Shown piece by piece: positions 29,534 to 38,315 of a DNA stretch of 64,000 nucleotides; within the stretch, counting starts at the first letter, position 1; each line of letters starts with the position of its first letter. This DNA is from JBLZUR01 sp048565625. GTDB taxonomy: Bacteria > Pseudomonadota > Alphaproteobacteria > Sphingomonadales > Sphingomonadaceae. The notes under the pieces were generated by a model. The model did not search any database. It was not told the DNA's origin and saw nothing but the letters and a program-made list of their open reading frames with translations. Location of the stretch: positions 434,001 to 498,000 of the forward strand of contig NZ_JBLZUR010000002.1 in assembly GCF_048565625.1 (NCBI RefSeq), written 5' to 3'. A program made the position numbers and the translations under genes.

Positions 29534-29880
29534 ACTGCCCGCGGAGCACCGTCGTGCGTGTCAGATCTGACTGCACGTGAAAGACACCATCCAGCACTAG
29601 AACTGAGACCTATTGCGGTTGAGCTGATGGCGGGATGGTGACTCAAGGTGGCAGTGAGGTGTCGACATGGATGCCCGAACCTCGGTCGGCGCGCTTGGCG
29701 ATCCGCGCAACGCCTCAACGGGGGGGCAGACTGGCTGCGAGACCACAGCCTGTTTAGATGCTCGGCGCGGAGGCTGGCCGCGATAGCGCATTGATCCTGG
29801 ACACGAGCGCGTGCCGCTCGCCTCTTGCAAGCCGATGCACTCGTCCCATCCACCATCCGAGTGGATGGCACAACTGAATC
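29534..29880. other. Decayed gene-free stretch behind kdpC
   Basis: 347 bases without a supported gene. It starts at the point where kdpC diverges from its family and ends at a broken HNH gene. CATCCACCATCC and GAGTGGATGG near 29848-29868 form a small inverted repeat. No transposase similarity was recognised. Confidence 0.45.
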
Positions 29881-30546
29881 ATGCCTCAGCAGGCGACTAA
29901 GGCACGCGATAGCGAGAAGATCACCATCAATTTATGCGGGGCATCGTCCTGTCGGACGAAGTCATCGACCTACAAGCTGGCACTGCTCAGGGCCGTGGCT
30001 CGCATCGCCGAATATGCCCCGGCCGTGGCGACGCCAGCGCCCGGCGGCCGCGATGCGGTCGAGGTGCCGCTCGGCCTAGTCGCGCTGAACTGGCTGAGGA
30101 TGTACCTGCCCTAGTGGGCGAAGCTCCCGCAGATGCCGGGCAACATCGGCACGGAGCCATTGGGGTTCGCCAAGGACGGCTTCGAAGCGCTGCTGGCCTC
30201 AAGCACCGCACCCATCGAGCTGCGGGTCGGCGCTTCGTTCGCTGGCGGGCAGGCCCGAGCCGTCACCTCCGCCCTCTCCCGGGCAGCTCATGCTATCGCC
30301 AAGATGCCGGCGACCTTCACCCGCTATTCAAACAGCGACTCGCAGGTGTTCGGCGTGGCCCGCGGGCGCCGGGTCGGCGCGCTCGCAACCGTGCTCGACA
30401 TCGCGACGCTGCGCGGCTGGGGCCTGATTGAGGTGCCGGGCCACCTGTGGCGGGCCATGTTCCGCTTCGGTTCTTGGATCGAACCGATGCTGGTGGCCGA
30501 ATGGTCCCGCCTTACGCGCACCTATGCCGACCGCATGAAGCTGTGA
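29881..30546 (+). pseudogene. HNH endonuclease-type gene, broken by a stop and truncated
   Basis: Frame one reads TYKLALLRAVARIAEYAPAV and VEVPLGLVALNWLRMYLP, then TAG at 30112. In the same frame the text resumes with WAKLPQMPGNIGTEPLGFAK, AHAIAKMPATFTRYSNSDSQ and GHLWRAMFRFGSWIEPMLVA up to 30546. These segments match my memory of about 300-aa HNH-endonuclease-domain proteins of sphingomonads, whose HNH part follows such a helical domain; that part is absent. The TAG looks like a local -1/+1 pair of indels (CTGCC-CTAGTGG). Now inactive by this reading. Confidence 0.55.
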
Positions 30547-30688
30547 CACGCTTGCGGCTCTTGCTTCTCCTTTCATCAACCGACCGTTCGTTCACAATCG
30601 GTCGAATGCTTGCTAGCGAGCATGCCCCCTACCAATCTCGGGTGGGGAATTTGGACATGCTTGCATGCGGCGGCGATAAGGAGGCGGT

Positions 30689-31099
30689 ATGAGCGAAGTG
30701 GCGACGGATCATGAAGTGGCAACAATCGAAGCGGTCATCGTCTCATATCTTACCGCTTTCAATCGCGGCGATGCGGCAGCGGTGGTGGCGAACTATGCCG
30801 ATGACGGTGTGCTGATCGCGCCCGTGGGGCCGGCCGTGGAAGGAAAGGCGGTGCTTGCCAACCTCTACCTCGGTCTTTTCGAGGCTGTCAGCTTCGACAT
30901 GAAGTACGAGATCAAGGAAGTCGTGCAAACCAGCGCGGATTGGGCCTTCGTTCGGAGCGCTACGGAGGGCACGGAGACGATCAAGGCGACTGGCGATGTG
31001 CTGCCGGCGCGTTATCAGGAGTTGTTCCTGCTCCACAGGTCCGCGACCGCGGCGTGGCAGATCGCTCGCTACTGCACCTCCAAGATCGTCGAGTCCTGA
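30689..31099 (+). CDS. SnoaL/NTF2-like fold protein (YybH/DUF4440 type)
   Basis: 136 aa, one domain. ATIEAVIVSYLTAFNRGDAA, AVVANYADDGVLIAPVGPAV and EGKAVL are the helix and first strand of the family, ending in WQIARYCTSK. These cone-shaped dimers bind small hydrophobic ligands or act as hydrolase/isomerase; no specific role is visible. Very strong ribosome site AAGGAGGCGG directly before ATG 30689. Stands alone between a decayed zone and a LysR gene. Confidence 0.82.
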   Translation: MSEVATDHEVATIEAVIVSYLTAFNRGDAAAVVANYADDGVLIAPVGPAVEGKAVLANLYLGLFEAVSFDMKYEIKEVVQTSADWAFVRSATEGTETIKATGDVLPARYQELFLLHRSATAAWQIARYCTSKIVES

Positions 31100-31225
31100 A
31101 CAAGTGCAACCCGCTGGCCTGACGCGCGCCAGACGGCGACTACTCTTGCAACTCAGTTTGATGGAGGACGTCGGTTCACCGCTTCTCCGGTTCATCAAGC
31201 GCTCTCCCGCCGCGCCAGTTTTGGC

Positions 31226-32227
31226 TTAAGCTGAAAGCATCATCGAAGACGTGAGCGGGAGGCGGCGGGGGCGTACGAACAGCGAAGTTGGGCAGACCTT
31301 GCGCGCAGCGGAGCCCTCGGCATTGAGGCCAAGCTCCTCCGCCGCGCGTCTGATCGTCTTGGTGAGCAGCAGGCCGCCCGCGCGTTGGGCCGGCGTCGTC
31401 TCCCGATTGCTGTCGGACGCGAGCGACAGGTGGCCGCGCAGGTCGGGACTGACGATCCGGCGCGCTTGCAGGTTTCCATCGGCGACGTCCTGCAGGATGC
31501 TCGATCGGGGCAGGATGGTGAAGCACGCACCGGTGAGCGCGAGAGACCGCAAAGCCGCGTAGGAGTCGGATTCGAACGTGACCGACAGGCACTTGCCCCG
31601 GCGATCGGCCGCCTCTTCCAGGATCTTGCGCCAAGATGTGGCGCGACAAGGTGCAGCCAGCGGGTAGTCGAAAATGCTGTCGAACAACACCTCGGAGGAA
31701 CCTTCTCCCTCCGGGAACTGGCCGACTAGGTAGTAATCCTCGGCGAAGAGGGGCTGGAGGGACATGCCGACGTCGTCGGGCAAGTTGAAGAGCACAGCGA
31801 AGTCCAGTTTGCCCGTCTGCAGCCATTCGTAAAGCGCGGCGGTACTGGCATCCAGCACATACACGCTGACGTCGGGCAGTTCCGTTTTGAAGGCCTCGTA
31901 GATGTACGGCGTCATCAATCCCGGCATGGTCGACGGCATGCCGAACGAGATCGACCCGGTCGGCTTCGTCTTGGATCGCTTCAAGGAAAGGATCGCATCG
32001 CTGTGATAGCGCAGCAGCTTGACCGCGCGCTCATAAAGCAACTGGCCCTGCTCGGTCAGTTCGATGCCACGATTGCTGCGGTGGACAAGGATCACCCCCA
32101 GCTCCACCTCTAGGTTCGACAAGTGCACGCTGAGCGCAGGCTGCGCCACATGCATCCTCTCGGCCGCCTTCATGAGGCTTCCTGCCTCTGCCATCGCCAC
32201 GAAGTAGCGCAGGTGCTTCAGGTCCAT
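31226..32227 (-). CDS. LysR family transcriptional regulator
   Basis: 333 aa. N-terminal winged helix MDLKHLRYFVAMAEAGSLMK, AAERMHVAQPALSVHLSNLE, then a linker helix and a periplasmic-binding-like effector domain (GSISFGMPSTMPGLMTPYIY and LTGACFTILPRSSILQDVAD). Divergent from the TonB receptor at 32562 with 334 bases between, followed by an old-yellow-enzyme gene. It most likely activates those two genes when their substrate or a product is bound. Confidence 0.93.
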   Translation of the reverse strand: MDLKHLRYFVAMAEAGSLMKAAERMHVAQPALSVHLSNLEVELGVILVHRSNRGIELTEQGQLLYERAVKLLRYHSDAILSLKRSKTKPTGSISFGMPSTMPGLMTPYIYEAFKTELPDVSVYVLDASTAALYEWLQTGKLDFAVLFNLPDDVGMSLQPLFAEDYYLVGQFPEGEGSSEVLFDSIFDYPLAAPCRATSWRKILEEAADRRGKCLSVTFESDSYAALRSLALTGACFTILPRSSILQDVADGNLQARRIVSPDLRGHLSLASDSNRETTPAQRAGGLLLTKTIRRAAEELGLNAEGSAARKVCPTSLFVRPRRLPLTSSMMLSA

Positions 32228-32561
32228 GACATCCTCCCGCCGTTTCGTGGAACGGCATCAAACCGGGGCTCATACCCTGGATCGGAAGCTAGTTTACCGA
32301 GTGATCAGCGGCGGGCAATCCGCCAAATCGCAGCAGATGCGTCTCCGTTGCCCGTATCCGCTCCTCGATCGTCATAGGATGACGTTATCGCGGGCAGGCG
32401 GAGTTTTTATTTCCACTCTGACGCGCTGGGTACCAGCCTGGATCACGAGGACTATCGGGGGAGAGTTCGCGCAAATCGAAGCGCGGCGATCCGTCGCAGC
32501 CCGACAGTTCAAGTCACACACAGAGCGGGTGCACCCCGCCGATCCTGGGAGAGTAGTGACC
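32228..32561. promoter_or_regulatory. Divergent LysR / TonB receptor control region
   Basis: 334 bases, no gene. At 32374-32388 there is ATA, nine bases, TAT, an imperfect palindrome that contains the T-N11-A frame typical of LysR boxes; it is about 175 bases before the receptor start. A GGGAGAG ribosome site sits at 32547-32553. The box is only a candidate. Confidence 0.3.
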
Positions 32562-35024
32562 ATGTCCTTCCGCGTCTTGAAGACTGCGATGCTTTGTGCC
32601 ACGGCAGCGCAGGCGATCGGTTCAAATTCGGCCTCAGCGCAGGCCCTCTCTCCCGACATGCCCGCAACGACCGCGCCCACTACCGCCCCAACGGCGTCCG
32701 GATCTGCGGCGCAGACCTCACCGGCCGGGACGGCCGGGCTCACGGGAGCAGGCGGCACGTCTCCCGCATCGGTCGAGGAGGGCTTGGGCGAGATCGTCGT
32801 CACTGCGAACCGCCGGAGCGAGAACCTGCAGAAGGTGCCGGTGACGGTTGCGGCAGTAACGTCGGAGCAGCTTCAATCGCGCGGGATCGTCAACGCCGCC
32901 GATCTGGGCGGCTCGATGCCGAACGTCCGCGTGAACTCGCCGTTCGCCAGCACTCAGCCGAACTTCACCATTCGCGGCATCGGGGTCGCCAACGAGTTCA
33001 ACTCGAACGCCCAGTCGCCGATCGGCGTGTACTTCGACGAGGTCTATCAGGGTTTCCGGCCGAGCCATGGTGCCGCGTTGTTCGATCTCGAACGCATCGA
33101 GGTGCTGAAGGGGCCGCAAGGCACGCTTTACGGTCGCAACACCACCGGCGGCGCGATCAACCTGATCAGCCGTCGTCCGGAACTCAACGGCAGCAACGGC
33201 TTCGTCACCGCCGGTCTCGGCAATTACGACTCGTATCTCGTCCAGGGGGCGGTCGAGACAACGCTGGTCGAAGACAAGCTGGGTATCCGCGCCGCCGTCA
33301 CGCGTAGCAAGCGCGACGGGTTCATCAAGAACGCGGGCCCGGAGAACGGCTATCCGGGCGTCGTCGGCAACAAGGATTTCCAGTCCGAGGATTCAGTCGC
33401 CGGGCGCCTGACCATCCGCGCCAAGCCGACCGACACGCTGGACATCACCGTCCGCGGCTACTTCGCCTACAACGACCCGATTGGCTCTGGCGGCGTCCCA
33501 TACCTGCTCGGCCCCGGCCAGACCGATCCGCTCGGCTTCAGCCGCGCCAATCTGGGCCGCCGTGAGGTAATCGAGCCGAACCAGGGCAAGTTCATCACCA
33601 AGGCTCGTGGCGTGCAGGCCAAGATCGACTGGGAGGTCGGCGATGTTACGATAACCTCCGTCAGCGGCTATGACACGGGAGACTACGACTTCTCGTTCGA
33701 CTTCGACGGCACGCCGAACTCGATCGGCGAGTACCGTGACAGCCGCTCACACTTCTACGGACTGAACCAGGATGTTCACCTAACCTATGACGGTGATAAG
33801 CTGGACATCATCGCAGGGCTCTACGCTGGAAAGCAACAGGTCCGCACCTTCCAGGATCTACTTTACTTCGGCTTTCTGAACGACTCGGCCGGACCCAACC
33901 AGTTCAACCCGGGTGGCACGTTCTTCAGCGGTCCCGGCGCGCCCCCCGCGACGGGCGTCAGCACCACGCTCGGCTTCAAGCAACGTCAGACTTCGCTGGC
34001 CGCCTATCTGGAGGCCAAGCTGGACGTCACTGACCGTTTTCACGTCACTCTCGGCGGTCGCGTGACGCGCGACAAGGTCAGCTTCTTCGACTCCTACTCC
34101 CTGCTGCGCGACAGCAGCTTTAACGACGTGATCTATGCCTATACCACGTTCCAGCCCACGAACGGGCTGCCGATCCTCACCGGGGCGGTGTTGCCGGAGC
34201 TGAAGCAGAAGGCGACCAAACCCACCGGCCGCCTGATCCTAGCCTACGACGTGTCGGACACGGCGATGATCTATGCCAGTGCCAGCCGCGGCTACCGCTC
34301 TGGCTCGTTCAACGGGCAGTCGGTTGTCCTCGCCCCGAATGCGGTCGGCCCCGAATACGTCAACGCTTTCGAAGCCGGCTTCAAGTCGCGCTTCGCCGGT
34401 AACCGGGTGCAGCTGAACGGTGCGATCTTCTACAACAAGTACAAGGGCCAGCAGGTGCAGGAGGTTGCGAATGGCGCCGCCTTCATCCGCTCGCTGGATG
34501 GCCGGCTCTACGGTGCCGAGCTGGAACTCACCGCGCAGCTGATGGACAATCTGCGCATCACGGCTGCCGGTGGCTATCTCAACACCAAATATGATGGCGG
34601 TCAGTTCCTGGCGCCGGGCGATCCCCGTCAGATGGACCCGCGCGGTATCGAGATCGGCGGCAACCGCTTCCCGTTCGCGCCGAAGTGGACCGCCTCGGTT
34701 GCGCCTGAGTGGACGGCAATCCGGTTCGACGACGACAAGCGGGTTGTCCTGTCCGGCGAATACCAGTTCCAGTCCAAGCAGGAATACGACTTCTTCAACG
34801 ATCGACAGGCGGTCGGCCCGCTTGCGCAGGGGCAGAAGGCCTATTCTCTGGTGAACGGGCGCATATCGTTCCGCACCGAGCGGTTCGACGTCTCCGGGTA
34901 CATGAAGAACATCTTTAACAAGTACTACAATGTGTTCGGCATCAACACGGAAAGCTTCTTCGGAAACTTCTTCGTGCCGGGCCCACCGCGGACCTTCGGC
35001 CTCGAAGCTACGGTGCGCTTCTGA
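32562..35024 (+). CDS. TonB-dependent receptor 2
   Basis: 820 aa. Signal peptide MSFRVLKTAMLCATAAQAIG with cleavage near SASA, then an unusual 40-residue Thr/Ala/Pro/Ser-rich spacer before the TonB box EIVVTANRRSENLQ. Plug motif VLKGPQGTLYGRNTTGGAIN and a barrel ending in LEATVRF. Strongly similar to the receptor at 9528 in plug and barrel (for example NEFNSNAQSPIGVYFDEVYQ versus its counterpart there), so they are paralogues for related substrates. ATG 32562 is chosen by the signal peptide and by GGGAGAG upstream. Downstream gene encodes an alkene reductase. Confidence 0.93.
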   Translation: MSFRVLKTAMLCATAAQAIGSNSASAQALSPDMPATTAPTTAPTASGSAAQTSPAGTAGLTGAGGTSPASVEEGLGEIVVTANRRSENLQKVPVTVAAVTSEQLQSRGIVNAADLGGSMPNVRVNSPFASTQPNFTIRGIGVANEFNSNAQSPIGVYFDEVYQGFRPSHGAALFDLERIEVLKGPQGTLYGRNTTGGAINLISRRPELNGSNGFVTAGLGNYDSYLVQGAVETTLVEDKLGIRAAVTRSKRDGFIKNAGPENGYPGVVGNKDFQSEDSVAGRLTIRAKPTDTLDITVRGYFAYNDPIGSGGVPYLLGPGQTDPLGFSRANLGRREVIEPNQGKFITKARGVQAKIDWEVGDVTITSVSGYDTGDYDFSFDFDGTPNSIGEYRDSRSHFYGLNQDVHLTYDGDKLDIIAGLYAGKQQVRTFQDLLYFGFLNDSAGPNQFNPGGTFFSGPGAPPATGVSTTLGFKQRQTSLAAYLEAKLDVTDRFHVTLGGRVTRDKVSFFDSYSLLRDSSFNDVIYAYTTFQPTNGLPILTGAVLPELKQKATKPTGRLILAYDVSDTAMIYASASRGYRSGSFNGQSVVLAPNAVGPEYVNAFEAGFKSRFAGNRVQLNGAIFYNKYKGQQVQEVANGAAFIRSLDGRLYGAELELTAQLMDNLRITAAGGYLNTKYDGGQFLAPGDPRQMDPRGIEIGGNRFPFAPKWTASVAPEWTAIRFDDDKRVVLSGEYQFQSKQEYDFFNDRQAVGPLAQGQKAYSLVNGRISFRTERFDVSGYMKNIFNKYYNVFGINTESFFGNFFVPGPPRTFGLEATVRF

Positions 35025-35118
35025 GCGATCGGGCGGAAGCCAAGCCTCGCCTTTCACCGTTTGCACGTTGGAAGACGAGCGGCTTTCGCCTATCAAGGCG
35101 CAATCTTGGGGAGGCATA

Positions 35119-36222
35119 ATGTCGATTGATCCGCTGTTCTCGCCGGTGATGCTCGGCACGCTTGAACTCCCGAACCGCATTGTCATGGCGCCGCTCACCC
35201 GCGCGCGCGCAACCGAGGCGCATGTGCCGACCGCGCTGATGGCGCGCTACTATGCGCAGCGCGCCGACTGCGGATTGATCGTGTCGGAGGCAACGGCCGT
35301 CGATCCGCTCGGCATGGGCTGGTTCCGCGCACCCGGCATCTGGACAGCGGAGATGGTGGATGGATGGCGCCTCGTCACCGACGCGGTTCACGCGGCGGGC
35401 GGTCGCATCTTCGCACAGCTTTGGCATATGGGCCGCCTCGTCCTGCCCGACTACATCGGCGGCGAATTGCCGATCGGTCCGTCGCCGATCGCCGGAGAGG
35501 GCGAGACCTTCGCCCCGCGTCCCGCAGGCGACACCAGCCTCTTCCTGCCGATGAAGCCCTATGTGGTGCCTCGCCAGATGAACGAAGAGGATATCGCCCG
35601 CGTCGTGGCTTCCTACGGCTCCGGTGCCGACAACGCTCTTGCGGCAGGATTCGACGGCGTCGAAATTCACGGGGCGAATGGTTACATCATCGATCAATTC
35701 CTGCAGTCCAAGACCAACCAGCGGACCGACGCCTATGGCGGCAGCCTGGCGAACCGCATCCGCCTGCTGCGCGAAATCCTGGAGGTGGTGACCAGCCGTG
35801 TTGCACCGGGCCGCGTCGGCCTGAGGATCAGCCCCACCAGCGCGCGCAAGGGCATGGGTGACGAGGATCCGGGCGCGCTTGCCGAGATGATCGGGGAGGT
35901 CGCCGCCGACAGCGGCATTGCGTACGTCCACCTAATCGAGCCGATCGCGTCCGGCTTCGTCGACAAGCCGGAGCATCCGGTGATGACCCGCCTGCGTACT
36001 AAATTCACGGGCGCCATCATCCAGAACGGCAGCTTTGACGGCGACACTGCGGCGGAGTTCATCGCGAACGGCCAAGCGGACGCGATCTCCTTCGGTCGCC
36101 CCTATATCGCTAATCCGGACTTGGTCGATCGCATCCGCACCGGCGTGCCGTTTGCACCCGCGAATTTCGATTACGCCTATGTCGGCGAAGAGCGCGGCTA
36201 TACCGACTATCCTCTCTCCTAG
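35119..36222 (+). CDS. Alkene reductase, old yellow enzyme family
   Basis: 367 aa, FMN-dependent TIM barrel that reduces activated C=C bonds with NADPH. Starts LFSPVMLGTLELPNRIVMAP LTRARA; the substrate pair is H184/N187 in EIHGANGYIIDQFLQSKTNQ, followed by RTDAYGGSLANR, and the phosphate loop is near the end (ADAISFGRPYIANPDLVDR). Classical OYE type (NemA-like). ATG 35119 follows GGGGAGG. It lies 94 bases behind TonB receptor 2, so import of an unsaturated compound followed by reduction is a fair guess. Confidence 0.93.
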   Translation: MSIDPLFSPVMLGTLELPNRIVMAPLTRARATEAHVPTALMARYYAQRADCGLIVSEATAVDPLGMGWFRAPGIWTAEMVDGWRLVTDAVHAAGGRIFAQLWHMGRLVLPDYIGGELPIGPSPIAGEGETFAPRPAGDTSLFLPMKPYVVPRQMNEEDIARVVASYGSGADNALAAGFDGVEIHGANGYIIDQFLQSKTNQRTDAYGGSLANRIRLLREILEVVTSRVAPGRVGLRISPTSARKGMGDEDPGALAEMIGEVAADSGIAYVHLIEPIASGFVDKPEHPVMTRLRTKFTGAIIQNGSFDGDTAAEFIANGQADAISFGRPYIANPDLVDRIRTGVPFAPANFDYAYVGEERGYTDYPLS

Positions 36223-36856
36223 GGGGTGAGAGCAACGCCTCATCCCCGCAGCATCGTGCGCTGCGACGATCCCGGCCGCGATACCGTACCAGCAGAGAGC
36301 GCCAGCTGCGCGGCCGAAGGGCGAACCTGGTATTGCCAGTTTCATCATTTCTCAGGCCACAGGCGGCAAGCAGTCGCCCGCCGGCCTGGCTTTTGATTTG
36401 GCAAGCTCACGAAGGGCACATCTCAGGCCTGTTCGACTCTTGGTCAGAGCACCTAGAGCCGCTGCCACGGCGCTTGTAGCTGTCAGCTCGCGTCCCTAAC
36501 GAAAGTCGGCTTGTCGTGATCGAGATCGGAAAGCTGCCATTCCGGTTTCCAGCAGACGTGACGTCTACCCTCGTCGCAGTCGTCCAAAGTGAGCAGCAAA
36601 ACCCGCCCGCGTCATCTCGGAGCAGAGTCAAGGCTAGCTTCGAGCGTCGTTGTCCATGAACGCAGGCTTATCGACGGCGCATGAGCCACGCCATTCTTAG
36701 CGGAGATAGCATCGCGTCGGCTTAGTGATGGGGTCAGGGCTCACGCTTGGCGAGTTGGAAGCGTAGAGCAGACCTACAAGCTGCATCATTGCGCTTACCC
36801 GGTGCTTGCCGGTCGCCGCAGCGCAGCGGCAGAACTCTCGTAAGTCTTCGAAAAGG
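36223..36856. other. Gene-free chromosomal flank of the element
   Basis: 634 bases between the alkene reductase and the attachment site. Short frames on both strands have no family pattern. No transposon ends were seen. It is probably the sequence that lay downstream of the intact tRNA-Lys before the element inserted. Confidence 0.5.
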
Positions 36857-36901
36857 TGGTGGACGCACTTGGGCTCGAACCAAGGACCCGCTGATTAAGA
36901 G
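36857..36901 (-). tRNA. tRNA-Lys(CTT) 3' fragment only
   Basis: On the minus strand the fragment runs from the anticodon loop CTCTTAA (anticodon CTT), through TCAGC, the T arm CTTGG-TTCGAGC-CCAAG and the acceptor strand TGCGTCC, to A-CCA at 36857. The 5' half is missing: no D arm and no GGACGCA acceptor strand, and the 5' anticodon stem is replaced. It is therefore a displaced 3' end, not a working tRNA gene. Confidence 0.8.
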
Positions 36902-36930
36902 CTGCAATCAGAGGGTCCTAGCGTGTCCAC
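36857..36930. other. Attachment site (left junction) with integrase core-type inverted repeats
   Basis: The tRNA fragment begins exactly at the anticodon loop, a known crossover place for tyrosine integrases. Around it, on the plus strand, GACCC-G-CTGATT at 36886-36896 and AATCAG-A-GGGTC at 36906-36917 form an inverted repeat with a 9-base centre, the layout of core-type integrase sites. Outer arms GTGGACGC (36859-36866) and GCGTGTCCAC (36921-36930) also match, with two extra bases. Confidence 0.75.
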
Positions 36931-37032
36931 ATGGGTCCAAAAACGGCGGAAATCTGCGATTCATAGTCCGCATTGTTCTTGATATGTTCGCAAGTATCCA
37001 GTACAAAAAGCTACCTAAGGTAGCAGGTGCAT

Positions 37033-38307
37033 ATGGCGAACAAAGTTGGTTTGACGGACGCTCGGATTGCAGGCTTGAAGGCTCCTGTCACCGGGCAAAT
37101 TGAGCTTGCTGACCGCATCGTGACCGGGCTCCGGCTTCGAATGGGTGCGAGCGGCATCAAGACGTACATCTTGCGTAAGCGCGTTCAAGGCAAATGGTTG
37201 AACGTCACGATCGGGCGACATAGCCCGAGCTTCACGCTTGCCAATGCTCGGCGTAAGGCACGGGATCTCCTGGTCGATGTTGAGCAGGGCAAGAACATCG
37301 CCAGAAAGCCAGGCGCGAAGAGGAAGGGATCGAAGGGCGTCGGGACGGTCGCTGAGCTCTACGAGATTTATCTGTCTCAGCAGATCGAGGGCAAAAAGCG
37401 GAGCGCGAAGGAGTTCGACCGGGTTTTCCGGAAGTACATCGAACCCGAGCTGGGTGACCGTCTCGCGGATTCCATCACTCGAAGCGACGTGAGCCGCTTT
37501 GTCGAGAAGATTGCATTCGAGCGGGGCAAGGAAACCCTGACGATGGCGCGCATCGTGTATCGCCATCTTTCGACTTTCTACACTTGGGCACTCACCAGAC
37601 TCGAGCATTTGCCAGCCAATCCTTGCCGGGACGCATGGCGTCCGAAGCGAAGTGAGCCTCGCGACCGCGTACTCAGCGATCGAGAGCTCGCGGCCCTGTG
37701 GCAAGCCGCTGTCGAGGATGGCTATCCGTTTGGTCATCTTGTGCAAATGCTTGTTCTCACAGCCCAGCGCCGGGGAGAGGTGCTCGACGCCACTTGCGAC
37801 GAGTTCGATTTCAAGGCGAAGGTTTGGACCGTCCCGGGAGACAGAGCGAAAAACGGCAAGGCGAATGTGGTGCCGCTGTCGGCGCAGGCCCTTGCAGTGG
37901 TCACCGACATCTTTGCGGCCGCGGGGATCGCCCCTGACGACGCGCACAAGCAATCCCAAATTCTGTTGGCATCCAAGGTCACCAACACGAACAGTGTTAG
38001 CGGACTGTCAAAGGCCTGGAAGCGGATTAGGGCAAGCGTGGACGAGAAGCTCGGCTATGAGGCCGGTCATTTCACCATGCACGATATTCGCCGGACGGTG
38101 GCAACTGGCCTTCAGCGTCTCGGGATCCCTCTGGTGGTTTCGGAAGCCGTCCTTAATCACCAGTCTGGATCAGCTATGGCTGGTGTGGCGGGAGTTTACC
38201 ATCGGCACCAGTACACCAACGAAAAGCGCGAGGCGCTTGCGCTATGGGGCAGGGAGGTTTTGCAGATCGCCGCCAAATACCCTCCGCAACAGGATCAGGA
38301 TGGCTGA
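37033..38307 (+). CDS. int: Tyrosine-type integrase, P4/DUF4102 family
   Basis: 424 aa. N-terminal DUF4102 arm-binding domain (LTDARIAGLKAPVTGQIELA, GLRLRMGASGIKTYILRKRV), SAM-like core-binding domain, then the catalytic domain: R246 in TAQRRGEVLD, H350 and R353 in MHDIRRTVATGL, a His in VLNHQSG and Y389 in GVYHRHQY. It inserts and excises the element at the tRNA-Lys site 100 bases upstream. ATG 37033 is preferred to GTG 37027. The gene ends 8 bases before the convergent AbiEii stop. A second copy of its 3' end lies at 42946. Confidence 0.95.
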   Translation: MANKVGLTDARIAGLKAPVTGQIELADRIVTGLRLRMGASGIKTYILRKRVQGKWLNVTIGRHSPSFTLANARRKARDLLVDVEQGKNIARKPGAKRKGSKGVGTVAELYEIYLSQQIEGKKRSAKEFDRVFRKYIEPELGDRLADSITRSDVSRFVEKIAFERGKETLTMARIVYRHLSTFYTWALTRLEHLPANPCRDAWRPKRSEPRDRVLSDRELAALWQAAVEDGYPFGHLVQMLVLTAQRRGEVLDATCDEFDFKAKVWTVPGDRAKNGKANVVPLSAQALAVVTDIFAAAGIAPDDAHKQSQILLASKVTNTNSVSGLSKAWKRIRASVDEKLGYEAGHFTMHDIRRTVATGLQRLGIPLVVSEAVLNHQSGSAMAGVAGVYHRHQYTNEKREALALWGREVLQIAAKYPPQQDQDG

Positions 38308-38315
38308 CCTGTCAC

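Noticed and set aside
36857..36930. A complete tRNA gene at the junction
   Set aside because: D arm and 5' acceptor strand are missing and the anticodon stem 5' strand does not match; only the 3' half is tRNA.
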